This document shows, in pieces, positions 46,543 through 55,375 of a stretch of DNA of 64,000 nucleotides (within the stretch, counting starts at the first letter, position 1; the number at the start of each line of letters is the position of its first letter). Source of the stretch: Histomonas meleagridis. Lineage: Eukaryota; Parabasalia; Tritrichomonadida; Dientamoebidae. The stretch spans positions 434,001 through 498,000 of the forward strand of contig WSYJ01000138.1 in the NCBI GenBank assembly GCA_020186115.1. The letters are read 5' to 3'. A model generated the notes under the pieces. The model was not told the origin of the DNA. It was given only the letters and a program-made list of their open reading frames with translations, and searched no databases. Made by a program: the position numbers and the translations under genes.

Positions 46543-47022
46543 ATGTCTCAACCATTACCTCCACGAACAAAGTTCTCCGAGATCGAGGACCAGAAGCTGA
46601 TAAAGATCGTCTCTGGAATGGCTAAGGTAAACTGGAAATATGTCGCAAATCAAATGGAGGGAAGAACTGCACGTCAATGCAGAGAAAGATATAAAAATTA
46701 TTTGTCGCCAAACATTAGATGCACACCGTGGACACCGGAGGAAGATGCGCTTCTCCTTCAAAAATATAAAGAGTTCGGTCCCTGTTGGTCATTCATGAAA
46801 CAATTCTTCGATAAAAGAGAATCAGTAAGCCTTAAGAATAGATACGCAAAACTCGTCTATAAGCCAACAAAACAAAGCGCTGCAAGACAAAAGAAACAAG
46901 GATCAATTTCAAAATCTAATGATTTCGCTAACTTATTCGATTTCTCAAACGACGTCTTCCCAGAAATAATTTGGGACTCTGGATCTTTCGGTAATTTCGA
47001 TTCATTCGAAAATATCCTTTAA
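46543..47022 (+). CDS. R2R3 Myb-domain transcription factor
   Basis: 159 residues. Two Myb repeats: R2 ~8-56 (FSEIEDQKLIKIV; NWKYVANQMEGRTARQCRER) and R3 ~60-105 (CTPWTPEEDALLLQKYKEFG; CWSFMKQFFDKRESVSLKNR). The third Trp of each helix-turn-helix is partly replaced (first W of R2 is F), common in trichomonad Mybs. The tail is short with no activation domain. Trichomonads have many such small Mybs binding YAACGG/TAACGA-like sites, which are frequent upstream of genes in this window. It has an unusually long upstream region. Confidence 0.93.
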   Translation: MSQPLPPRTKFSEIEDQKLIKIVSGMAKVNWKYVANQMEGRTARQCRERYKNYLSPNIRCTPWTPEEDALLLQKYKEFGPCWSFMKQFFDKRESVSLKNRYAKLVYKPTKQSAARQKKQGSISKSNDFANLFDFSNDVFPEIIWDSGSFGNFDSFENIL

Positions 47023-47683
47023 CGATTCGAACGTGCCGAAACGACACACATCAAATTTCAGAACAGACTGAAATCGTTAATAAACCTTACGCAAATTTCT
47101 GTAAATAAAATATATGTAAACATATCAAAAATTCAATGAGTTAGGACAGAACTGTAGTCAAACCGTTCGTATAAATATAGCCTCTTTTCCCTGTGACATA
47201 TCTTTTAGTAGAATTATATTTATTTTAAATACTAATTATGCCAAGTGTATTTAGGTATGTATCGAATTGTGTAAGCTGTATAATGAGATACCGCTGTTTG
47301 ATGTAAGCTGACGATAATAATGAAAAAGTTGAATAATAATCAAATTGTGTGGGCTGACCATTAGATATAGTCAAAAAGTTTCACAGCCATTTTGCTCGTG
47401 ATAAAATATAAAATATATGATAATAAGACCAAAATTAAATAAAGAAAATACACCAAAAATACCATAAAACTAATTTCCCTTGTAATGTTATTAAGTACTG
47501 ATGAAATTCTGCACTTTTCATATAAATGTCATATTTCACATTGATATTTTTCTTGAAGACGATACTCCAAATCGCCATAGGTTTACTGGAATCATAAGCA
47601 ACTTAATTTTTAATAGGAAAACAAAACTTCTGCATTTGAATCATTATATTGTATTTCAACAGTGAATATATTCAGTATTAAAG
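47023..47683. other. Convergent intergenic, no gene seen
   Basis: 661 nt between the convergent Myb and MSH5 genes. AT-rich; no open frame or RNA-like element was recognised. Confidence 0.4.
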
Positions 47684-49999
47684 TTAAAACTTCATAATCT
47701 TATCAATTGCCATAAGTAGTTCACGAGGATTTCCATTTCCATTCCACTGAAGGAATAACTTAATTGCCTGACGCGTTTTTGTTTCCTTTTCGACATCGAA
47801 ACACAATGGATTTGGTTTAATTTCCTTAAAATTTTCGATGCTATCGCGAATGACTTTAGCGCGTTCTATTATGTTTGGGTTTATGTTTGCTTTGACAGCG
47901 CATTGTATACCAAATGAAGAAGTTTTATATATTCCTTTTTTCATTTGGTACAAAAATATTATTTCGTCATTTTCGTCTTGAATTTTCACATCCATTAGAC
48001 AAGGAACGAAATAATTCAATGAAATGATGTTCTCTTTAAATATGTAATGAAAATGTGTCGAAATAAATGTAAATGGATAATTTTCAATGTCTTCGTGTAA
48101 ATATTTAATAAATCCATATAATAAAGAAGAGCCATCTTCAACAGTAGAACTTTTACAGAATTCATCAATTAATAATAATGATGAAGAATTTGACTTTGAT
48201 AAAAATTCATTGATTTTGATAACTTCTTCCATAAAATTCGATGTAAATGGTTTTTTGGATGTATCAGAATTATGAAACATTCCAAGCAAATATTTTATAT
48301 GTGGAATTATCGCTTCTTCAGCAGGTACAAATGATCCAAGATAAGCCATAAATATAATGAGTCCAATTTGTTTTAAGTAAATTGATTTCCCTGAACAATT
48401 AGTACCAGTAATTATATGTATTAAGTTTTCTTCTTCATTCATTTCAATAGAATTCGGTACACAAAGATCATTTATTCGTTCAAGTAATGGATGTCTTCCA
48501 TTTTTAATTATAATTTCTTTCGAATCTGTAAATTGAGGTTTGACATAATTACATTCAACTGCTACAATTGATAATGAACATATCGAATCAATTATTCCTA
48601 TTAAATTCCATAATTCATTTAATGTTTGACTGAACGATAATATTTTATTACTTAATTGGAATATAATTCTATTTTCTTCATTAATAATATCATTATAAAT
48701 ATTTCCATATTGATAATCCAATTCTTTCATTTTATTATTTTTATAATAATAATTATATTCAGTTTCAAATTCTATTGTAAAATCATTTGGTATATATTCA
48801 CTTATTTCATTATGATTTAACTTAATTAAAAATCCATATTGTGGAATAAAGATAACACTTAAATTAATTTTTTGTGATTCCCTTTGCATAAATTCATTAG
48901 CTACTTCTGTCATAATACTTTCTAATCCAATATATTGTTTTCTTTTTTCATATAAATCTTTGTTAAACGTATCATTAATTTCGACTTCATTATTATTTGT
49001 ATTTAAATTTATTGTACTTTCTATTTCATTTATAAGTTTTTGAAGCTTTTGACTATTTTCGATATTTAAGTTTTGGAACTTTATAAAATTATAAAAAATC
49101 GGATTCTTCGAAACAAATTGACAAATTTTCGATACATTACATAATCCGCGATATAGTCTTTGCCAATGTTTATTCGTACAAATTCCTTTTTGTAAATTTA
49201 TTAATATGTTTCTAATTTCAGGCGTATTACTTAAGAAATTTATTAACTCATTAATTAAAGGATACATCTTCGGCTGTGTAAACAATTCAATGATATCTAA
49301 TCTTTCTTCAATTTCATTAATACTATTATTAGTCATAAAGAACCATGACCTTAACTTTGTTTTCCCCATTCGTGTTGAACATCGATTTAATAACGCAAAT
49401 AATGATAATCCTTCTTTTTTATTGTTCCGAATATGTATTGATGGATGAATGTCTTCAGAGATAATTTGTAATTCTTCCATTAATTCTCTGGTGATAAATA
49501 GTCCCTCAAGTAACTCTAATGAACTTATCGATGAAATAGTAATTCCTTCGTTTTTGGTGATCTCTTCATAATAATTAATAATGGATCCAATTGAACATAT
49601 GATTGATTTTGACGATAAATTATTAATCCCTTCAAAAACTAAATTCCGTAGTTCATTTTGTTCATTATCAGGTACAGTAAATATGATTCTTTCTAAGGAA
49701 TTTAAACCTTCTTCATATAAAAAATGTTTTGGACTTCGATAAATGATTTCAAAATTTGATTGATTTTTTAAACTTTCTATATATTGAACAAATTCTTCTT
49801 GTGTGTTTAATGGCAACAATAAATGATCAAATTGGCATTTGTTTATTAAATGTTCGATTGTATTTTTGGATTCATTAAAATGATTTGAATAAATCGATAA
49901 TTTCCCATTGATAGAATCATAAATACTGACTCCAACAGAACTTTCTTTCCACGAAATAGAGCATATAACATTTGGATTTGCAGCGTTATCTTCGCTCAT
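47684..49999 (-). CDS. MSH5: MutS homologue MSH5 (meiotic)
   Basis: 771 residues. The N-terminal MutS I mismatch-binding domain is absent, as in MSH4/MSH5. Core and lever: SLFALLNRCSTRMGKTKLRS, RLDIIELF. ATPase: Walker A GTNCSGKSIYLKQIGLI, then GSFVPAEEA, and Walker B LLLIDEFCKSS, with THFHYIF near the end. The string SGKSIYLKQ.GLI.FMA..GSFVPAEEA is close to human MSH5 and distinguishes it from MSH2/4/6. MSH4-MSH5 stabilises meiotic recombination intermediates. Its partner MSH4 is not in the window. The dyad at 50019-50035 lies just upstream. Confidence 0.92.
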   Translation of the reverse strand: MSEDNAANPNVICSISWKESSVGVSIYDSINGKLSIYSNHFNESKNTIEHLINKCQFDHLLLPLNTQEEFVQYIESLKNQSNFEIIYRSPKHFLYEEGLNSLERIIFTVPDNEQNELRNLVFEGINNLSSKSIICSIGSIINYYEEITKNEGITISSISSLELLEGLFITRELMEELQIISEDIHPSIHIRNNKKEGLSLFALLNRCSTRMGKTKLRSWFFMTNNSINEIEERLDIIELFTQPKMYPLINELINFLSNTPEIRNILINLQKGICTNKHWQRLYRGLCNVSKICQFVSKNPIFYNFIKFQNLNIENSQKLQKLINEIESTINLNTNNNEVEINDTFNKDLYEKRKQYIGLESIMTEVANEFMQRESQKINLSVIFIPQYGFLIKLNHNEISEYIPNDFTIEFETEYNYYYKNNKMKELDYQYGNIYNDIINEENRIIFQLSNKILSFSQTLNELWNLIGIIDSICSLSIVAVECNYVKPQFTDSKEIIIKNGRHPLLERINDLCVPNSIEMNEEENLIHIITGTNCSGKSIYLKQIGLIIFMAYLGSFVPAEEAIIPHIKYLLGMFHNSDTSKKPFTSNFMEEVIKINEFLSKSNSSSLLLIDEFCKSSTVEDGSSLLYGFIKYLHEDIENYPFTFISTHFHYIFKENIISLNYFVPCLMDVKIQDENDEIIFLYQMKKGIYKTSSFGIQCAVKANINPNIIERAKVIRDSIENFKEIKPNPLCFDVEKETKTRQAIKLFLQWNGNGNPRELLMAIDKIMKF

Positions 50000-50018
50000 A
50001 AGAAAAAACTAATTTGAA

Positions 50019-50035
50019 CATCAAAAAATTTGATG
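50019..50035. promoter_or_regulatory. CATCAAA-NNN-TTTGATG palindrome before MSH5
   Basis: A 17-bp dyad 20 nt upstream of the MSH5 ATG. Its half-sites are identical to those before the two copies of the unknown gene (12643, 23378). Function inferred. Confidence 0.4.
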
Positions 50036-50104
50036 CGGACGTTAGTGTAAAAAAACGTTTTTTTTTAAATGAAAAAAGTTGAAAAATGAGAAAATCATTG
50101 ATGT

Positions 50105-50653
50105 TTAGAATTCTTCGCCTTCACGAAGGACGACGTTATGTGTAACAAGTGTGTGTCCTTGTGGATATTTCTTACTAAGTTTGTATTCGATCATTTGAAG
50201 TGTATCAGTGCCCATAATGTTAATGATAATCGTCATTTGGTGATGTTCTTCTCCATCAATAACACATGTTCTTTCAGAAATGCTTCGAACAAGTGTTGGT
50301 GGTTCGATTGAATTAACCATGTTAACCATGTAGTGCATTGCAATCTTATTGCTTTCATCAGAGGAAGATGGTAAGTAAGTCCAACCATCGAAATCGTCAG
50401 ATTGAACCCAGAAAACTTCAAGCTTACCCTTGTTTTCAACTAATGTCTCCATAATTTGTCTGTTTCCTGCTTGGACTTTGACGTTTATTTTGTTTCCTGA
50501 GCCACTAATTTCTAAAAATTTTAATCCTTGAAGATGAGAAGCATGAGATCCAAGATTTTCGAAATACAATGCTTTTGGAATTGAGCGCTGCGCTAAGTCT
50601 GTGATTTCATTGTTTGTAAAACACGTGGATGCTGCTAAGAGTAAAGCAAACAT
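50105..50653 (-). CDS. Putative secreted protein
   Basis: 182 residues. A short hydrophobic N-terminus (MFALLLAASTCF) looks like a signal peptide with cleavage near residue 13. The rest is soluble and beta-rich (LKFLEISGSGNKINVKVQAG; QMTIIINIMGTDTLQMIEYK), with no membrane anchor. Two cysteines remain in the mature part or at its start. No known family is recognised. Likely secreted or in the endomembrane lumen. The gene's GC content is somewhat higher than that of its MSH5 neighbour. A GACGGTTTG box lies ~60 nt upstream of the start on the plus strand. Confidence 0.6.
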   Translation of the reverse strand: MFALLLAASTCFTNNEITDLAQRSIPKALYFENLGSHASHLQGLKFLEISGSGNKINVKVQAGNRQIMETLVENKGKLEVFWVQSDDFDGWTYLPSSSDESNKIAMHYMVNMVNSIEPPTLVRSISERTCVIDGEEHHQMTIIINIMGTDTLQMIEYKLSKKYPQGHTLVTHNVVLREGEEF

Positions 50654-51286
50654 TTATTTGTTCAAATGGATTGAAAATTGAAAAGCAAGATTTTTAACTT
50701 TTTCGATTGCTTTGGACGGTTTGAAGATAAGGTTAATAGAGAAATTTTGGAAAAAGAGAACTGTAAGAAGATTCTGATTTTTATTCTATCTCCCATACAT
50801 GTTTTAATTTTCACTTCAATGTTAAAGTTATTCTATTAAATATTTATAAAGTTTTAATACTTGAAATTAATTACTCGTAAATTGATTTTATTCTTCCAAA
50901 TTCAAGAAAGGTTCTTTGTAAATTCACATCGATTTTTTTTAACGAAATGAATAAAAAATCTTATTTAAGTTAATAAGATTTGGTAGTTCAACAATTAACT
51001 TTGCAACTTGAGTACAGCCTTAAAGAACGATCCATGTCCTTGTTGGTGATTATGGTGCTTTGGTATCTATGTTCTTTGAAAACATTTGAAATTATGATAT
51101 CTTCTTAATTCAGAATTTATTTCTTTTTTCTAACATATTTTTTACGCCAACAAAAACGTTTGTAAACAAATCTCTTTAAGATCTCTTTTTTTTGATGTAA
51201 ACGTGCTTTAGAAAAAATTTTAAAAATTTTATTATATCAGTTTATATAATCGTTTATCATAAAACCATAAAAATACATTATGAGAA
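50654..51286. other. Divergent intergenic region, no gene seen
   Basis: 633 nt, AT-rich, between two divergent genes. No repeats or frames of note. Promoter sequences are presumably at both ends. Confidence 0.4.
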
Positions 51287-54200
51287 ATGGTAGATTTTGA
51301 TATTTCTGAGATATTACTAAAACATTTAGACATTGTTCTAGCATTACTTGATGATATTCTGTTCAAATACAAAGAAGAAAATATTTATCTCATAATAAAA
51401 ACACCCAAAAGTAGAGAAATCCAAAATATTTTATCAGAAATAAATAATTTTCCATCAATTCCATTAAAGAAAAATGAGAAAATTACATCAAAAGTCAATG
51501 AAATCTTACCAACAATAATGCCTATTATAAAAACATTTGATTATTCTTTCAAATGGGTTTCTCTTAGTGCTAACTATTTGAACTCAATTTTTAATGAAAT
51601 AAATGAACTTGATTTTAATATTAATACACTTACAGCACTACGGATTTGCAAACTTTTTATAGGAATATGTAAAATATGCGTTTTAATTAATTCAATTAAA
51701 GCAGCAAAAATGTGTTTAGGATTTTTACTATTTACCAATGAATGTAATGGATATAAATTATTGAATAATATTGAAAATTTAGTTTTATTTGCCCATAATT
51801 GCATTAATTCACCTTTTATGCAAATATTATCATTTGTTGAACAGTTTAAATCAAGACTCATTTCATTTGGTTTTCAATTCTTTAACTTATTTTCATTATT
51901 TGGAGAGATATCATGTTTTGATTGGAACGCTTTATCTGTTTATGGAAATCCGCCAACATCTTATCAAAAAGAATTGAAATTTGTGTCTCATTTATGTCCT
52001 CTTCAAGAAATGATGGTATTCTTTCTTTTTTTGTTTAGTAGTGACTTAGAAAAAAGTTTTCGATTTAAGCGCATGGTTGAAATTATTTTTTCTGAGTGTA
52101 GATATTTATGCATATCCAAAAGTTATATTGTTTCAGCAGAAAACTTATTTAAACTTGCAAGCCCATCCATGTCTATTACATTGTTTTTTGAAAGTTTAAA
52201 TGAGAATGTATTATTAAAAAACATGGAAATTCATATGTATCGAATCAGACAATTATATTATTTTTCTTTTGATTTGGAAAATTTTTTGAAACTAGATATT
52301 TCAACATTACTATGTTACATGAATCATATTCAAGCAATTATTGGATTTTCATATTATGAAATTGAAGTTTTCTTTAAGTCAAATTATCAAATTGAAAAAC
52401 TTAATGCTGAAGATATCTATTTTTTATTTAAATTAATTCAAACTAATGAAAAAATTCTTCATTACCTTATTAAAAATCAAAACTATATAAAATACTTCTT
52501 TTTATATAATATTTCTACTACTGATAAAAATGATTTAAATGATATTATAGAAATTGTTGATTTATCAATATTAGGAAATATTGGAATAAGAATACTCGAT
52601 AATATTACATTGATAATTAATGAAATAAAAGGAATTATTAATGAAGATATACATGAAATAAATTTTGACTTGTATCCACTTATTCTAACAATTGGACGAA
52701 TAATTTTTAGTTTTAATTTTATTTCTGGTCATAATGACAGGTATCTAAATCCTTTATTAAAACAATTAGGAGAAATTTATTTCCATTGTCAAATAGCACA
52801 AAATCCCTTCATATTTTTACTTGAATTATTTCCAATACATAAGTTTTGGATTTATTCAAATCAATTACCAAAAATTCTTTCTAAAAATAATATCCAAATA
52901 TGTAGTACTCCGATAATTTTAAAAATTTTTTCTTATTTTAAATACGATTCTCAATTTTCAGCAGAAGTGATTATTAATGAGCAAAAAAGCATTTTGGAAA
53001 AAATTAAAGAAGAGTTACTATTAAAAATATCATCAATGATATCTGAGTTACTTTCACCGAATAATTTATTTATGAAATATTTAAATATAGCTGAGATTGG
53101 AAAATACTTTGATCAACATGATAACTATGATGAACAACAACATATTTCAAAGTTAAACGAAATTTATCACTTTTTTACTAAACTACCAAATTCTATTATT
53201 CTTATCAATGAAAAAATTGAAATTTCACAATATTTTATTGATGGTGCATTAAAAAGCATTATTTCATTATTAATACAAAACCTATTAAATGGTTACTATG
53301 GAATAGTAATTGAAGCATATCAATTTATTTGGCCTTTGTTTATATTAGCAAAGAGGAATTTATATCAATATTTATTTTATGCATTTCTTGAAGAATCGAT
53401 ATTTATATCTCCTGACATTTCTATACAAGCTAAAATGTTTACAGGCCATCAAATTGAATCCTTCTCATGCTTACATGAAGAAAAACGTTTTATATATAGA
53501 TTCACAAAGCAAATGATTCAATTTATAGAAAGTGAACATCAAAAAACAAAATACATTCCTTTCATTCAACTATTTAAAGATTCTAATATTAATTACTCAA
53601 CACAATTTTTTGTTGATATATTTCGAATATTTGGAATGCATGGAGCACTTTATTTAGATAGTGCATTAACCAAATCAATAATTCATAATATTTTCATCAT
53701 AATGAGTGTTTTTAGGAAAAAATCCCCTTTTAAAATTAATAAAGATTTAATTCATCTTTCTATCTCTTCTAGTGTTATTAAAGCATCTAATTCGTTATTA
53801 AATATATCAGTATCATTAATTATTCTATCAATGATTCGTAGAGCATTTTCCATTGTTAATGAAGAAAGTTTACCAGGTTTTAATTTATATTTATATGTTT
53901 CGAATAATCAAAAAGATAAACAGAACTGTACTTTATTAAATGAAATTTCATCTCGAAAGAAATCAATTCAATTCATCAAAGATTATTTATCAAATGCAGA
54001 AAAATGTATTGCAGATTTAGATACATATTTTATATTTTTAGGATCTTTATTTGGAAATCCAAAATGGGATAAAATTCAATTTTTTTCAGATGAAGATGCA
54101 TTATCATATAACTTGCATCTTCTTCCTTTTGGATTTGAGTTAATGGTTGAAATAGCTCCTTTATTGTTTGAAAATGCAGATGAAGGAAAAATAAAAAAAG

Positions 54201-54433
54201 GTATTAATGTATTCTTTAATGTACTTAAGAAAATTGCAGACAAAAAAATAGAATCAACGAAATTTAATGAAAGTTTAGGTAATCCATTTCTTATTTTGGT
54301 TGATAAATTTCCAAGATACATACAGAATTTTGAGTATGGTAATATGGAATCTGTTTTCCCATATAGCCTACTTTTAGCATCATATCCTGCCACAACAATA
54401 CCTACTAAGAAAGGAAGAAGAAATAGAAAATAA
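51287..54433 (+). CDS. NAP1: NAP1/HEM-like WAVE complex subunit
   Basis: 1048 residues, all-helical, no catalytic motif; animal NCKAP1 is ~1130. Blocks that resemble NCKAP1: LCPLQEMMVFFLFLFSSDLE and the following SECRYLCISKSYIVSAENLF (human ...DAMEKWIIFGFILCHGIL..., [20 protein letters not shown]), FFVDIFRIFGMHGALYLDSA (human MRSLSELLGPYGMKFLSES), and a C-terminal ESVFPYSLLLASY (human ESCFPYVLLRNAY). NAP1 with SRA1 and Scar/WAVE activates Arp2/3 for actin-driven lamellipodia, relevant for the amoeboid shape change of adherent trichomonads. Codon use is strongly AT-biased. The basic C-terminal tail KKGRRNRK is extra. Confidence 0.75.
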   Translation: MVDFDISEILLKHLDIVLALLDDILFKYKEENIYLIIKTPKSREIQNILSEINNFPSIPLKKNEKITSKVNEILPTIMPIIKTFDYSFKWVSLSANYLNSIFNEINELDFNINTLTALRICKLFIGICKICVLINSIKAAKMCLGFLLFTNECNGYKLLNNIENLVLFAHNCINSPFMQILSFVEQFKSRLISFGFQFFNLFSLFGEISCFDWNALSVYGNPPTSYQKELKFVSHLCPLQEMMVFFLFLFSSDLEKSFRFKRMVEIIFSECRYLCISKSYIVSAENLFKLASPSMSITLFFESLNENVLLKNMEIHMYRIRQLYYFSFDLENFLKLDISTLLCYMNHIQAIIGFSYYEIEVFFKSNYQIEKLNAEDIYFLFKLIQTNEKILHYLIKNQNYIKYFFLYNISTTDKNDLNDIIEIVDLSILGNIGIRILDNITLIINEIKGIINEDIHEINFDLYPLILTIGRIIFSFNFISGHNDRYLNPLLKQLGEIYFHCQIAQNPFIFLLELFPIHKFWIYSNQLPKILSKNNIQICSTPIILKIFSYFKYDSQFSAEVIINEQKSILEKIKEELLLKISSMISELLSPNNLFMKYLNIAEIGKYFDQHDNYDEQQHISKLNEIYHFFTKLPNSIILINEKIEISQYFIDGALKSIISLLIQNLLNGYYGIVIEAYQFIWPLFILAKRNLYQYLFYAFLEESIFISPDISIQAKMFTGHQIESFSCLHEEKRFIYRFTKQMIQFIESEHQKTKYIPFIQLFKDSNINYSTQFFVDIFRIFGMHGALYLDSALTKSIIHNIFIIMSVFRKKSPFKINKDLIHLSISSSVIKASNSLLNISVSLIILSMIRRAFSIVNEESLPGFNLYLYVSNNQKDKQNCTLLNEISSRKKSIQFIKDYLSNAEKCIADLDTYFIFLGSLFGNPKWDKIQFFSDEDALSYNLHLLPFGFELMVEIAPLLFENADEGKIKKGINVFFNVLKKIADKKIESTKFNESLGNPFLILVDKFPRYIQNFEYGNMESVFPYSLLLASYPATTIPTKKGRRNRK

Positions 54434-54517
54434 AAAAAATTTAAAAACATTTTATTTTATAAAAATTTCTTTCTCTATCGCACTTATTGGAACACAAAAT
54501 TTTGAACATTAAAACTT

Positions 54518-55339
54518 TCAAGATTTAAGTGATTGCATCTTTGATTTAAGATTTTCAAGAATAAATCTCTTTTTAATAATAATGCAATCAAGGTTCTTAA
54601 TTTCTTCTTTTTGAATTTGTATTTTTTCAAGTGAATTTTTTAATTTTTCTTGATTTTCATTTAGGACTTTTGTTATTTCTTTTATTATTTTGTCTTCTTC
54701 AAGCTCTTTTCGTTTATTAACCAAATGAACAATTAAATTTCCTAATTCTTCGTTTCTTTCTTGTGAAACTTGAATTTTATTTCGAAGTTGTAATGCTTCT
54801 GTTTTTAATTGATCGATTTTAATATTTATTTCTTTTATTCGTTTTGGTGAATCCCAATTTATGTTTGACTTTGTTTGTTTATATTCAGCTAAACACTTCT
54901 TAAAATAATCATGTTTTGAAATTTGGATTTCTAATTTTGAATTAAGTTTTTTGAATCTTTGATTTGATTCATTGAATAAAGGCTTTAATTCATCTATTTT
55001 TATCTGAATGGTTTGAATTGACATTGTTAGATTTGCATTTTCTTTTGTTTTTTCTTGAAGAGATGACATAAATTCAAAATATTTCTGATTTGTTAAAGAT
55101 TCATTAGACTTATGCAATTTTAAGAAACTTGAGTTAAGCATTTTCCTTTTCCATTTTTGAAAGCTTCTTTCTAAATATAATTTATTGTATCCATTTTCTA
55201 AAATCTTTAAAAAATTCAATAACGAATATTTCCTTTTACCATAAACGTATTTCCATTTATAGAAATATTTTTGTTGTAGCAATTTTCTTTCTATGAATAA
55301 GCACATTGCAAAACATTTTTCATTTTCTTCTTCCCTCAT
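54518..55339 (-). CDS. Coiled-coil protein
   Basis: 273 residues. The N-terminal ~75 residues are basic and aromatic with two repeated 'F..WK' pieces (KYFYKWKYVYGKRKYSL, RSFQKWKRKML), reminiscent of SFI1-type repeats. Residues ~85-270 are a continuous heptad coil (QERNEELGNLIVHLVNKRKE; KNSLEKIQIQKEEIKNLD). No other domain. The combination suggests a centrin-binding or basal-body protein, but two short repeats are weak evidence. Stop codons of this gene and the upstream NAP1 gene are ~85 nt apart (convergent). Confidence 0.65.
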   Translation of the reverse strand: MREEENEKCFAMCLFIERKLLQQKYFYKWKYVYGKRKYSLLNFLKILENGYNKLYLERSFQKWKRKMLNSSFLKLHKSNESLTNQKYFEFMSSLQEKTKENANLTMSIQTIQIKIDELKPLFNESNQRFKKLNSKLEIQISKHDYFKKCLAEYKQTKSNINWDSPKRIKEINIKIDQLKTEALQLRNKIQVSQERNEELGNLIVHLVNKRKELEEDKIIKEITKVLNENQEKLKNSLEKIQIQKEEIKNLDCIIIKKRFILENLKSKMQSLKS

Positions 55340-55375
55340 ATCGAAACCGTTTAAAAAAATTCAAAACATTATTTT

